Assembly (NCBI GenBank): GCA_024276995.1
Contig: JAJRWB010000012.1
Span: forward strand, 33,618 to 97,617
Reading direction: 5' to 3'
DNA: 64,000 nucleotides
Source: Candidatus Eiseniibacteriota bacterium
GTDB lineage: Bacteria; Orphanbacterota; Orphanbacteria; Orphanbacterales; Orphanbacteraceae
Shown: positions 47,463 through 57,028 of the stretch, in pieces
Layout: every line of letters begins with the position of its first letter
Position numbering within the stretch: position 1 is the stretch's first letter
The notes under the pieces: model-generated
Told to the model about the DNA's origin: nothing
Databases searched by the model: none
Seen by the model: only the letters and a program-made list of their open reading frames with translations
Program-made: the position numbers and the translations under genes

Positions 47463-48296
47463 ATGAAGAATCGAAACTATCTTCTTCTCCTGCCGGCGCT
47501 GCTGGCCGCCGTCTCGTTTTCCTTCGCGGGGAAGCCTGCGGTCTTCTCGAGCGGCCAGTGCAAAACGGTCTGGGAGAATTCGTCGCCCAGGCTCTATTCC
47601 ATCGTCCGGAACAACCTCTTCGTTCCGGTACACGTTTCGTACACTTTCGACGGTCCCGGCGTTTCGCAAAGCGGCTTCCTTTCCATCCAGGCGAGAGACC
47701 AAGATTCGCTCTACGTGCAGGTGCCGTCTCTTCCCCTTGGAAGTCACGACTTTGTTCTCGCCCTGTGGGATACTTCCGCCGTTCCCGACACCCTCTTCTG
47801 GACGAGCACGTCATCCGTTCTGGTCGTCGATTCGACGCTCTTCCTTTCGGTGGAGCCCGATTTCTTCCCCGCGGTGATCGATGGAGATTCGCCTCTCACC
47901 TATCCGGCGACACCGAAGAAGACAGTGGTCAAGGTTCCCAAGAACGCTTCCTTCTCTGATCCCCGTTCGTCGAGCATCTCCTGGAGCTTCTACATCACGA
48001 ATGCCGACCCGAACGACCCCGGAAACTTGCTTGTCGTTTCGCCCGACTCGGGGAGCGTCGTGGCGATTCCCGGAGAAGAGTTTTCGGTCTTGACTTTCCT
48101 CGACGCCGAGTCACCGGTCGCGCCGGGAACCATCAATACTCTCAACATGCTCGTTTCTATCCAGGGCACGACGATGCTTCACGTCTGCACCCCGGTGGTC
48201 ACCGATCAGCTGGGTGCTCTTCCGATAGCGACGGGTGTGCCGGATGCCGAACAGGAACGTTCTTCCTGGGGCGGGATCAAGACGATTTTTCGGTAA
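47463..48296 (+). CDS. Secreted protein with C-terminal S-W-G-G-I-K motif
   Basis: A 277-residue exported protein. Signal peptide residues 1-22 (S-F-S-F-A-G). The mature part is rich in beta strands (likely two Ig-like domains, residues ~30-125 and ~140-255). It ends with S-S-W-G-G-I-K-T-I-F-R; the same pattern closes the unrelated secreted protein at 62486 (S-W-G-S-L-K-K-L-Y-R). No family recognised. Convergent with the CHAT gene, 12 bases apart. Confidence 0.72.
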   Translation: MKNRNYLLLLPALLAAVSFSFAGKPAVFSSGQCKTVWENSSPRLYSIVRNNLFVPVHVSYTFDGPGVSQSGFLSIQARDQDSLYVQVPSLPLGSHDFVLALWDTSAVPDTLFWTSTSSVLVVDSTLFLSVEPDFFPAVIDGDSPLTYPATPKKTVVKVPKNASFSDPRSSSISWSFYITNADPNDPGNLLVVSPDSGSVVAIPGEEFSVLTFLDAESPVAPGTINTLNMLVSIQGTTMLHVCTPVVTDQLGALPIATGVPDAEQERSSWGGIKTIFR

Positions 48297-48308
48297 ACGC
48301 CGTCCGTT

Positions 48309-51300
48309 CTAGTTCCGGAGAAGGACGAATCCCGCCCAGTAGTACGGGTTCCGGTAGTCTTTTCGCTTCCACGGACCGGTTCGAATTCGATCCTTTCTCA
48401 GTTCCCGCTGTGCTTCGCTCAGCGCGGAGCGGTTGCTCCGCCCGTCGACGATCCGGCGGTAGAACCGGACGGCGAACTCCGATGTGGCCCGGTCGTCCAC
48501 GGGCCAAAGCGTGGCGACCACAGCGTCCGTGCCGGCGTGAAGGAACGCTCCCGTGAGCCCGATGGGGGCGTATCCCTCCGGGGAGTCCGATCGGTACCCG
48601 GCGCCGAGTGCCGTCTCGCAGGCGCCGAGAAAGACGAGCGGAGCGTCGAGACGCATCTGGATAATCTCGTACACCGAAAGGCGTCCGTCCTCCCCGCCGC
48701 CCCCGGCGAGTTCGACATATGAATAGAGAGGATGAACCGGATCGACGACCCCGTGCGACGCGATGTGGATGTAGTCGCCCGGTTCGCCCGCCTTTCCGAA
48801 AAGTGCTTCCCCGGCATCCTTTCCCACAAGGATGGTGCGCCGGTTTCGTGGAAAGAGTTTGCCGATCTTTCGCGCCTCCTCGCCGACGTGGGGAAGCTTC
48901 TCCTCCCGCTCACCGGGATATGCGAAGATCGTCACTCCCTTTGCGGGACGGCTCTTCTTCCGCAAGAACGGAGCGAACGACCCGCGCCGCCGGCACAATT
49001 CGAATCGATCGCCGAGCCAGGCGATCGGGCCCGCGTCGACGGCGTCCGGGGGCGCATCGGCGACCAGCGCGGCGAACGGGAGCGACCGAAGAGGGCCGCC
49101 GGGAATGACGGTCACTCTTCGCGCACCGTCGAGAAAAGTGGAGACGGGGTTGATTAGGATATTGTAAAGGCCTCGAAGGACCGGGACGGTTTCTTCGATC
49201 GGGTTTCGCGGATCGGAAAGGAGGCTCCGGGCGAGCCGAACGCGCCCGTCGAGGTCATCCGAGGCGCAGGAGGTCGTTACGGCGAAGAGCGTTTCGGCGG
49301 TGAGCACGAAAATGACCATCGAATCGGCGGTGTTGAAGTATTCCAGGAGGATTTCGCCGTCATCGAGGCTCTCCTGCATTTCCCGTCGCCCGTTGTTCCC
49401 GCTCCACGGCGGCGAAGAATCGCCCCTCCTTCCGTCCGGCAGACGACCGAGGCTCTCTTCGTGTCTCCGGTACGCCTCTTCCAGTTCACGCCTCAAGTTG
49501 TCGGCGCGATCCGGGTCCCCCTGTTCGAGGGCGCTCCTCATCTCCTCGCGGAGCCGGTCGATGGCGGCACGCCTTTCCCGCTCCTCTCTGGCGGCGGTGT
49601 TCTCCGACTCGCTCCTTCCCGCAAGAGGCGAAGCGGCTACGTTGTCGAGGAAAGATCGCATCCTCGACCGCCCGGCGGCCAGGAAGGCCTTGTCTACGTC
49701 GCCGCGGCGCAGATAGAGAAGAACGAGCGCTTCGTAGGGGCTTCGCTTGGTCTCGAAGAAACCGGCGCGCCCTCTCGGCGTCACGAACTCGGAGCGGAGG
49801 CGCTCGATCTTCTCGATCGCCGACTCGAAAGAGCCGGCGGCCTCCTCGTCCATGGCGAGATGCCGTTCGACTTTCCCCTTCACGTAATCGAACCGCCAAG
49901 CGAGTTCGGGAAGCTGCTCGAGGATCGGTGAGGACGTCGCGCTGTCGAGAACCGACAACGCGTCGGCGAACTCTTTCCTTTTTACGTCGATCCGGGAACG
50001 AAGGAGGGCGTAATTGAGCTTCCCGATGATTAGATCGGTCCGAACGGCCAGGTCGTTGTACTCGTCGGCGATCTTCGAGGCCTCTTCGATACGGTTTTCG
50101 GAGAAGAGGAGGTCGGCGTATTCCGCGAGGGCGTTGACGACGGCGCCCGCGTCGCCGAGCAGGCGATACCGCTCGCACGCCTGCTTCATCGATTCGCGGG
50201 CCCGCTCCTTCTCTCCAATGGTGTAGCGCGTCCGGGCGATCGCCAGAAGGGCGCCCGCCTCGGCCTCGACGTCCTCCATGTCGCGGGCGATGGAGCGTGC
50301 CGCCTCGAAATTCTCCAGCGCTTTTCCCAAATCCCCTTCGGCGAGGGCGAGACGCCCGATCATTTCATAGGTGTACCGCCGGATCGTCGGGAGGGAGAGC
50401 GAATCGGCCGCTTCGATAAGGCGCTTCGCCATGGTTCGGGCGAGGCGGTACTCCCCCGTCTCGACGAGCGACGCCGTCTGGTTGAGCCGCGCCAGGAGGA
50501 AGCCGGGGGCGTTTCCGGCGACGCTGTCGATCCGGGCGGCCTCCTCGTAGCGCACCGCGGCGAGACGGTGATCTCCCACCGTTCCGGCAAGCACCCCCCT
50601 GGCGTTCAACAGATCGCTTCGAAGGGGGGCGAGGTTATTCTTTTCGATGACCGTTTCCGCCGTCGCGAAGGAAGCCCGGGCACCGAAAAAATCGCCGAAT
50701 CGCCGCGCGAGATTCCCCAGGGCGATCGCCGTTTGCGAAATGCCGACGGGGTTTTCCATTTCCCGGTGAATCCGAAGCGCTTCCTCCAGGTGGTCGCGCG
50801 CATGCGGATAGTCCCCGCGGAGCGCCTCGATCCAGGCGATCGACTGGAGCGTTTCCGCGATATCCTGCGACGCATTGAGACGGCGGAAGAGCGCGAGCGC
50901 CTCGACATACTGGCTCAGTGCTTTGTGATAGTCGCCCGAACTCCAGTCGATCTGTGCCAGGTAACCGAGCGTCGCCGTCCGGTTGTAGAGATCGCCCTCT
51001 TCCTCCTGGAGTTTCGAAGCCGCCTTCAGCAGGCGGGACGCCCTTTCGAGATCGCCCCGGTTGAGCGCGGAAAGACCGACATAGCTGCTCGCCAACCCTT
51101 CGCGGTAGCGGTCTCCGGTTTCCCGAAAGAGTGTGACCGCGGAGTCGAGCATCGCCTCCGCGGGCACGTATTCGAGGCGCTGAAGGAGACCGATCCCCTT
51201 CAGGTAGTATCTCTCGCCCCGGCGCCACTTTGTCTTCTCCTCATCATCGAAGGCGCGAAAACGCGATTCGATCCTTGCCGGAAGCGTATCCCCGGCGGCG

Positions 51301-51623
51301 AGTGATCGCCTTGCCCAGACGGCCGCACCGCGCCGGAACGCCTCCGCCTCGTCTCCGCTTGTGTCGAAAGCGAGGCGATGGAGAAGAACGGTCACGTCGG
51401 AGCGATACGATGGATAGGCGGCCAAGAGGGAATCGATGATACCAATATCGGTCGCCCCAGCCGCCGATGCCGCGGCGCGGGCGATGTCGGTCTTGCTCGG
51501 CTCGCCGGCGGGGAGAAGGCAAGGCGTCAGGACAAGCGCGATCGCCGGGACGAGGACGAAGCATCGAGCGGAGAAACGGAGCGACGGCGTGCGGTGATCG
51601 CTCGGCGGGAACCGGGAAATCAG
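48309..51623 (-). CDS. Secreted TPR-CHAT protease-like protein
   Basis: A 1104-residue protein. N-terminal signal peptide (R-F-S-A-R-C then a hydrophobic stretch, cleavage near L-P-A-G), about ten to twelve TPR repeats (residues ~110-640), a charged coiled coil (~690-760) and a CHAT domain (~780-1100) with the catalytic pair His in I-A-S-H-G (about residue 955) and Cys in L-G-A-C-E-T (about 1000). CHAT is a clan CD cysteine-protease fold. The start is CTG 51623 (CTGA overlap with the symporter stop, GGGGGA eight bases upstream); no ATG, GTG or TTG exists before the signal peptide. Confidence 0.8.
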   Translation of the reverse strand: MISRFPPSDHRTPSLRFSARCFVLVPAIALVLTPCLLPAGEPSKTDIARAAASAAGATDIGIIDSLLAAYPSYRSDVTVLLHRLAFDTSGDEAEAFRRGAAVWARRSLAAGDTLPARIESRFRAFDDEEKTKWRRGERYYLKGIGLLQRLEYVPAEAMLDSAVTLFRETGDRYREGLASSYVGLSALNRGDLERASRLLKAASKLQEEEGDLYNRTATLGYLAQIDWSSGDYHKALSQYVEALALFRRLNASQDIAETLQSIAWIEALRGDYPHARDHLEEALRIHREMENPVGISQTAIALGNLARRFGDFFGARASFATAETVIEKNNLAPLRSDLLNARGVLAGTVGDHRLAAVRYEEAARIDSVAGNAPGFLLARLNQTASLVETGEYRLARTMAKRLIEAADSLSLPTIRRYTYEMIGRLALAEGDLGKALENFEAARSIARDMEDVEAEAGALLAIARTRYTIGEKERARESMKQACERYRLLGDAGAVVNALAEYADLLFSENRIEEASKIADEYNDLAVRTDLIIGKLNYALLRSRIDVKRKEFADALSVLDSATSSPILEQLPELAWRFDYVKGKVERHLAMDEEAAGSFESAIEKIERLRSEFVTPRGRAGFFETKRSPYEALVLLYLRRGDVDKAFLAAGRSRMRSFLDNVAASPLAGRSESENTAAREERERRAAIDRLREEMRSALEQGDPDRADNLRRELEEAYRRHEESLGRLPDGRRGDSSPPWSGNNGRREMQESLDDGEILLEYFNTADSMVIFVLTAETLFAVTTSCASDDLDGRVRLARSLLSDPRNPIEETVPVLRGLYNILINPVSTFLDGARRVTVIPGGPLRSLPFAALVADAPPDAVDAGPIAWLGDRFELCRRRGSFAPFLRKKSRPAKGVTIFAYPGEREEKLPHVGEEARKIGKLFPRNRRTILVGKDAGEALFGKAGEPGDYIHIASHGVVDPVHPLYSYVELAGGGGEDGRLSVYEIIQMRLDAPLVFLGACETALGAGYRSDSPEGYAPIGLTGAFLHAGTDAVVATLWPVDDRATSEFAVRFYRRIVDGRSNRSALSEAQRELRKDRIRTGPWKRKDYRNPYYWAGFVLLRN

Positions 51624-52894
51624 GTGTCGTATCCCCCTTTCTCCTGTTCTTTGTCCACCCCCTCTTCCCCCTCCGATCGCGCAATGATCGCCGCGCCGCA
51701 CGAGTCGCTGAACACGTTCACCGATGTGCGGAACATGTCGAGCGGCCGGTCGATGGCGAGCATGATCCCGACGACGGCGTCCACTTCGGGGCCGCGCAGG
51801 TTCACCGATTCGAGGACGAGGAAGATGATCACCAGCCCCGCGCTCGGCACCGCAGCCGCGCCGATCGAGGCGAGAAGCGCCGTGATCACCACGACGAGCT
51901 GCTGGCCGAGGGAAAGATCGATGCCGAGAACCTGGGCGATGAAGAGGACGCCGGCGCACTCATACAGCGCCGTGCCGTCCATGTTCACGGTGGCCCCCAT
52001 GGGGAGGACGAACGACGAGACACGGTTCGATACGCCGACTTTCTTCTCCACCGCGCGGAGCGTTACCGGCAGCGTGGCGCCCGACGAGCTGGTGGAGAAC
52101 GCGAGGGTGAGCGGTTCGAGCATGTTCCGGAAGTGGATTCGCGGGCGGATCCTGCCGAGGACGATCAGGAGAAGCGGGAGGGTGATGAAAAGGTGCACCG
52201 CGAGGCCGGAAGCGATGGTCAGCATGTAAAGCGCCATCGCCCGAAATGAATCGAAACCGGTGAGACCGACGACCCGTGCGATCAGTCCGAACACGCCGAT
52301 CGGGGCGAGCCGGATGATCCAGCCGGTCATCTTCATCATGGCACCGAACCCGGCGTTGAAGAAACGGGAAAGCGTTTCACGCGGTCCTTCCGGGAGAGAG
52401 GCGACCGCCGCGCCGAAGAGAATGCAGAAGAAAATGAGGGCGAGCATGTCCGGTTTCGCCGCGGCATGAACGACGTTTTCGGGGACCATGCGCATGAGAA
52501 GATCGGCGGGCGTCCCCGGTTCGGCGAGTTCGGGGATCGTCGCGCCGCCGGCGCCGGCGATGTTCGCCCCCGCCCCGGGGCGGATCACGTTGACCAGCAC
52601 GAGACCGACCAGTATGGCGAGAAGGCTGGAGAGGATGTAATAGCCGAGGGTCTTGGAGAACATCCGGCCGAGGTTCCGCCCGCCCCCCACCGACGCGACG
52701 CCGGAGATGATCGAAAAAAGGACGAGCGGGACGATCACCATCTTGAGGAGGCGGACGAAGAGGAGGCCGATCCAGCCGACGCGCGGAACGATGTCCGCCC
52801 CGCCCGCCGCCCCGGCGGCGATGCCGAGCGCCATGGCGATGAACACCTGCCAGTGGAGACGACCGTACCAGCGCTGCGCCGCGACGGCGCTCAT
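51620..52894 (-). CDS. Dicarboxylate/amino acid:cation symporter (DAACS)
   Basis: A 424-residue transporter of the GltP/DctA family: eight membrane helices and two re-entrant loops, with the serine-rich H-P1 loop S-T-S-S-S-G-A-T-L-P and the N-M-D-G-T motif that binds Na and substrate (V-N-M-D-G-T-A-L-Y). It takes up glutamate/aspartate or C4-dicarboxylates. ATG 52894 overlaps the YceH stop (ATGA). The last residues are Glu/Lys-rich. Confidence 0.92.
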   Translation of the reverse strand: MSAVAAQRWYGRLHWQVFIAMALGIAAGAAGGADIVPRVGWIGLLFVRLLKMVIVPLVLFSIISGVASVGGGRNLGRMFSKTLGYYILSSLLAILVGLVLVNVIRPGAGANIAGAGGATIPELAEPGTPADLLMRMVPENVVHAAAKPDMLALIFFCILFGAAVASLPEGPRETLSRFFNAGFGAMMKMTGWIIRLAPIGVFGLIARVVGLTGFDSFRAMALYMLTIASGLAVHLFITLPLLLIVLGRIRPRIHFRNMLEPLTLAFSTSSSGATLPVTLRAVEKKVGVSNRVSSFVLPMGATVNMDGTALYECAGVLFIAQVLGIDLSLGQQLVVVITALLASIGAAAVPSAGLVIIFLVLESVNLRGPEVDAVVGIMLAIDRPLDMFRTSVNVFSDSCGAAIIARSEGEEGVDKEQEKGGYDT

Positions 52895-53556
52895 TCGAAC
52901 TGCGCCCGGAACCTGGCGAACTCTTCTTTCAGCGCGGCGAGTTCATCGCGAAGCTCTTTGAGTTCGCCGCAGGTGCGGTCGAGTCGCTCGGCGAGAAGGG
53001 CGACGCCGTCGTCCCGCGCGGCCACGTGAAACGTGTCGTGCCCCTCCTCGGCGACCTCCACCTCCCCGGCGAGAAGGTGCATGTAGCGATTCTCTTTCCT
53101 CCCGGGAAGCCGGGGGAGTCTCACCACCCACGGCTCGCCGGCGGCGGCGAGGGCGTCGAGAATGTCGCCCACTTCGTCGAGACTCTCGAAGCGGTGCATT
53201 CTCCCCGACCGCCCGCGGATCTCGCCCACCGTCTGGGCGCCGCGGAGCATCAGCACGGCGAGGACGACCATCTCGCGTTTCTCAAGACCGCTCTTTTCCA
53301 GGAACGAGTGGCGATACTTACGCGTCCGGCTTCCCGCGCCGTCCACCACCACGACCCATCCCTTGTCGCGAAGCGCCTCGAGAGAGCACTCCACGTCCGA
53401 TTCGGGAAAGATCACCACCGGGTTCCGGTTCGACTTCTGATTGCACGCCGCGGTGAGCGAATTCAGGGTGAGGGGATAGTAATCGGGGGTGGTCAACTCT
53501 TTTTCGATGAGACATCCGAGGATACGCACTTCTCGATGATCCAACTCTTCCCGCAT
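52891..53556 (-). CDS. yceH: YceH-family (DUF480) winged-helix protein
   Basis: A 221-residue protein with the YceH/DUF480 signature: E-V-R-I-L-G-C-L-I-E-K-E-L-T-T-P-D-Y-Y-P-L-T-L-N near the start, then N-Q-K-S-N-R-N-P and L-M-L-R-G-A-Q-T-V-G-E-I-R in the second wing domain, and a C-terminal coiled coil. The two-winged-helix fold suggests DNA binding, but the role is unknown. ATG 53556; coupled to the symporter. Confidence 0.9.
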   Translation of the reverse strand: MREELDHREVRILGCLIEKELTTPDYYPLTLNSLTAACNQKSNRNPVVIFPESDVECSLEALRDKGWVVVVDGAGSRTRKYRHSFLEKSGLEKREMVVLAVLMLRGAQTVGEIRGRSGRMHRFESLDEVGDILDALAAAGEPWVVRLPRLPGRKENRYMHLLAGEVEVAEEGHDTFHVAARDDGVALLAERLDRTCGELKELRDELAALKEEFARFRAQFE

Positions 53557-53609
53557 GGTTTTCCCTTCACTCCCTTCGCCGTCCTGTAGGTTCCGCGGGC
53601 AGGCGTCGC

Positions 53610-55454
53610 CTATTCGAGGATCGCGCGCACCGCATTCGTGAGTGCCACCGTGCGTGGCTCTTCCCCCTCGGCGACGCGGCGAACCGCAGCGCGGACGAGA
53701 CTCGATTCGCGCAGCTCGATCGCGACCGGTTCGTTCGGTGCGATCACTTTATCGCGAAGATTGTACCTGACATCGTCCGGACTTTCGATCTCCTGATTCA
53801 GGGGGAGCACGGTGAGAGTCACCTCCAATTCCTCCTCCTCCGGGAAGAGGTGGACGGTCACGTGGTGTGTTCCTTTGCGCAGCGACACGGTACCGCCCAT
53901 CCTTGTGTTATCGAGCGACAAGTCGAGTGTGCCGTCCCAGCGGGCCATGTCCCCGAAATAGCACCGGCCCGCACGCAGAGAGTCGATCATGGAGGCGGGG
54001 TCGGGGGGGCCGTCGATCCACGTGGCCCACGTGTTCGTGGTTGTCGTGCCGTGTGTCCATGTTGACCCGTGGGAATCGGTTACGCCGATTCCGACCATCG
54101 GATGGCCCGCCGCTGCGAGGGCATCCCAGAGGAGGAGATAGTCCTCAAGCAATCCGGCACCCCGGCTCCAATAGCCCACCTCGAAGAGGTCGGCGCCGAA
54201 AACGCTTTTTTCCACGAGCCTGTGGAACGCCTGTTTTCGGGCCGTCGCGCGTTTTCGCGGCGTGGGCGTCCTTCCGTGGCTGGTCGAAATGGTGCCGAGG
54301 GAATGGGCGAGCGAGTAGATTCCCCGGCGGGCATGAATGGACGCGAGAAGAGAGTCCCTCTGTTCCACGGCGAGCACCCCGAGCCACGCCGTCGGCACCG
54401 GCTCGGGCATATAGACGCAGAAGTGCTCCTTCCTTCCGGGGAACCGGATTTCGGCGCCCATGATCTCCCCCACACCGTACTTTTCGCCTACCTCGGCATA
54501 GACCTCCCGCGCGATCTCGGAGAAGCGTTTCACGCCGAGGGGGGGGATTTCGACTTCCATTCGATCGAACACGATACACATCGAATCGGATGTGCCGTTT
54601 TCGGCGAACAGCTCGATCGTACTGATCGTATGGCCGAGCAAATCGGGCCGTGAGCGCACCGCCGCGAAGAGATCGAGGTCTACGGTAACAGTGGAATCGG
54701 CGGAAGAAACGGGAAGGGGGAGAGGAACGGGAATGAATACGGCTTCTCTCTCGTTGGAACGGAGAGAATCGTGGTCTGCCCGGCCGGTGATGAGGAAGTC
54801 GAGACACGGTTCCACGGGGCGCGCATCCAGTCGATACGAGAGGTAGCACCGGCATTCGATGCGCGCGCCCGGCGGGATTTCGAGTCGACCGAAGACGAGA
54901 CGGACCGTCGGTCTGAAGGCGATCGGCCGGGTGAACCAGTTGAGGTGGATTCGTCCGCGACCGCTTTCCGGTTCGAGTGTGATTCGGGCGGGATCCCCGC
55001 CGGGAGGAAGATCGAGCCGCGCACTCTCCCCGGCAAGGGTGACAAAAGCCCCCCCCTCCACCTCGTAGCGCCACGAGGAAAGGATCCGGCGCAACACTCT
55101 TCTATCGCTCACGAATTCCAGCCGACTCCCCGAATCGGAATGGCGGAAGTCCCGAAACGCTAGCGTAAAGACACGGCGGGAGGGGGTTTCATTGAAGATT
55201 TCACCGTGGTCGGTCCACCAGATGAAATCGTTCCCGGGGAGCGCGGCGGCTTGGGCGACATGCCATTGCACCGAAGCGGGCCGGCGCGCCCCGTTATGAT
55301 TGGAGAGGGAGTGGATGTGAAGCTGGGTCCGGACGGCGCCGGGAGAGAGGTCGTCCGGTGCGCCGCTTCCGGGAGGCATCCCTCCCGCGGTCGCCGCATG
55401 AAAAGGGGCGGCCAGGGCGACCAGAAGGAGCGGTAAGGCGACGATCTTCTTCAC
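53610..55454 (-). CDS. Secreted PHP-domain-like metal hydrolase
   Basis: A 614-residue exported protein. Signal peptide residues 1-23. Metal-ligand motifs of the PHP fold are spread over the chain: H46-x-H48 (L-H-I-H-S), T-D82-H83-G, H in Y-S-L-A-H-S-L-G, and V-T-D-S-H-G in the C-terminal half; a beta-rich insert occupies residues ~120-300. The family hydrolyses phosphoesters. Start taken as GTG 55454, which gives a classic M-K-K signal peptide; TTG 55490 is an alternative. Confidence 0.72.
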   Translation of the reverse strand: MKKIVALPLLLVALAAPFHAATAGGMPPGSGAPDDLSPGAVRTQLHIHSLSNHNGARRPASVQWHVAQAAALPGNDFIWWTDHGEIFNETPSRRVFTLAFRDFRHSDSGSRLEFVSDRRVLRRILSSWRYEVEGGAFVTLAGESARLDLPPGGDPARITLEPESGRGRIHLNWFTRPIAFRPTVRLVFGRLEIPPGARIECRCYLSYRLDARPVEPCLDFLITGRADHDSLRSNEREAVFIPVPLPLPVSSADSTVTVDLDLFAAVRSRPDLLGHTISTIELFAENGTSDSMCIVFDRMEVEIPPLGVKRFSEIAREVYAEVGEKYGVGEIMGAEIRFPGRKEHFCVYMPEPVPTAWLGVLAVEQRDSLLASIHARRGIYSLAHSLGTISTSHGRTPTPRKRATARKQAFHRLVEKSVFGADLFEVGYWSRGAGLLEDYLLLWDALAAAGHPMVGIGVTDSHGSTWTHGTTTTNTWATWIDGPPDPASMIDSLRAGRCYFGDMARWDGTLDLSLDNTRMGGTVSLRKGTHHVTVHLFPEEEELEVTLTVLPLNQEIESPDDVRYNLRDKVIAPNEPVAIELRESSLVRAAVRRVAEGEEPRTVALTNAVRAILE

Positions 55455-55509
55455 GCGATCACCGTCGTGGATCGGCGGTGACGACGACAAGCACTCTTTT
55501 CCCGCACCT

Positions 55510-56772
55510 TCAGTGAAGTTCCTTCGCCGCGATCACGCCGATGCCGCCGGCGATGAGCGCCCGTGCCGTGGCGTTCGCCGCGTCGTGCTTGGAAAGGTAG
55601 TTGTTCTGAAGCGTCTCCATGAGGCCCTTTTCGATGATCTCCTCTTTCGTGAGGAAGTACTCGAGAAGGTCGGAGGGGTGGTCGAGCTTCTCCTCCACTT
55701 CCACGTCCCCCCCTTCATGTTTGGCGCTGATGTTCGGCACGCGTCCGGCGATCTCCACCAGCTCGTCGCGACGATCGTACGGTTGGCGCACGATGCTCTT
55801 GTAGGTTTCCGTGATGTGGTGCTCGAAACGCACCGCTTTTTCAAGGCCCAGCTCCCGTCGGGCCTCGGAAGCGAGTTCGATCGTTTCGTTGGAAACGGAA
55901 TTGGAAAAGTTGAAGCCGACGAGAGGAGTACTCCCGTCGTTGCGGCTGAAGAGCCGAGCGGTGAGGAGCGTCCAGAGCACGGAGTACGGGTTGTCGTTCC
56001 CCATGAACACCGAGATCTTGAACTCCATCTCCACTCCGAGCCGGTGGAGCATGTATCCGAGCAGCACGGTTCCCGGGTTGAGATTGAGCACCTGCTTCAA
56101 CCCGTACGTGGTGTGATAGTAGAGGTATTCGTCGATCCACTTCAGCGCATATCCGTTCGGTTGGCCGACGCCGCCGAAGTAGCCGGTGATCGTCTCCGGA
56201 CCGCCGAGATGGACGTTCGCGCCGTCGGTCCCCTTCGTGTCGAGGGTCTCCACGTACGACGCGCCGATGATCTTCATGGCGGCGGCGATCGCCGCGAGAT
56301 CCCCCCCGTCTCCCTCCGACTCCTTCATGTATCGAACACGGATGAAACGGCCCGGCATGAGATCTCTCTTCTCGATCGCCCGCTTTGCCTCCGCCATGAG
56401 CCACGGAAAATAGTTGAGGGCGCTCACCTCGAGGGTCACCGCGTTGACATCGGGGAAGGGCGCTTCGCTCGGACCGTCGAGAACGCCGGCGCGGTACTCT
56501 TCCATGGTGACGAATGCCCGATCGTCGCGCCAGGCGATCAACCGGTCGAGATCCTTTCTATAAGGAGAATTCTCCCGTTCGAGGACGGCGAGGAGATTCT
56601 CCAGACGGCCCGACTCGCGTGCTTTCTCGTTGATCGCCTCGACGCCGCCGTATTTCTCGACCACCTCGAACAGTTGCTTTGTAAGCGAATTGTTTTTGTT
56701 TAACAGATAGGCGCTGATCTCGTCGAGACGCGCGGCGGAGAGGGCGAGCTTTTTCCCGATCTCGCTGGACAT
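55510..56772 (-). CDS. Unrecognised conserved-looking protein, 420 residues
   Basis: A soluble, alternating alpha/beta protein. N-terminal ~100 residues are helical and charged; the rest has strand-loop patterns of a TIM-like barrel (V-T-L-E-V-S-A-L-N, I-R-V-R-Y-M-K-E-S, A-S-Y-V-E-T-L-D-T-K-G, E-F-K-I-S-V-F-M-G-N-D-N-P). There are no signal peptide, Cys clusters or recognisable nucleotide-binding motifs. Conserved-looking polar motifs are H-L-G-G-P-E-T, G-N-D-N-P-Y-S and H-H-I-T-E-T. AAGGAG lies seven bases before ATG 56772. I do not know the family. An enzyme on small molecules is the best guess. Confidence 0.6.
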   Translation of the reverse strand: MSSEIGKKLALSAARLDEISAYLLNKNNSLTKQLFEVVEKYGGVEAINEKARESGRLENLLAVLERENSPYRKDLDRLIAWRDDRAFVTMEEYRAGVLDGPSEAPFPDVNAVTLEVSALNYFPWLMAEAKRAIEKRDLMPGRFIRVRYMKESEGDGGDLAAIAAAMKIIGASYVETLDTKGTDGANVHLGGPETITGYFGGVGQPNGYALKWIDEYLYYHTTYGLKQVLNLNPGTVLLGYMLHRLGVEMEFKISVFMGNDNPYSVLWTLLTARLFSRNDGSTPLVGFNFSNSVSNETIELASEARRELGLEKAVRFEHHITETYKSIVRQPYDRRDELVEIAGRVPNISAKHEGGDVEVEEKLDHPSDLLEYFLTKEEIIEKGLMETLQNNYLSKHDAANATARALIAGGIGVIAAKELH

Positions 56773-56912
56773 GGAATCTCCTTTCCCTTCGATCGACTGG
56801 AGGGGGTGTCCGGTTTCTGACGAGCGCCGGGATCGTTATAATACAATACGGCATGGCGGGGCACTAGGAGCATTCCCGTCCGGATCCTTCGTCGTCGGGC
56901 GGCTCCGCCCCG

Positions 56913-57028
56913 TGTGGATAAGTGGATAACTCCCGCCGGATCGGATGAAACAGGTGGTTTTTGGTAATAAACTCTATTTCAACGGGTTGGGGGAATCACT
57001 CGCGAATCGCCTTGATCGGTTATCCACA
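56913..57028. other. Cluster of three DnaA-box-like sites
   Basis: TGTGGATAA at 56913-56921 and TTATCCACA at 57020-57028 are perfect DnaA boxes on opposite strands; AGTGGATAA at 56921-56929 matches eight of nine. Between them is an A/T-rich stretch (about 56950-56980) in an otherwise GC-rich region. It is a candidate replication-origin or DnaA-binding locus; neither dnaA nor dnaN lies in the window. Confidence 0.5.
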
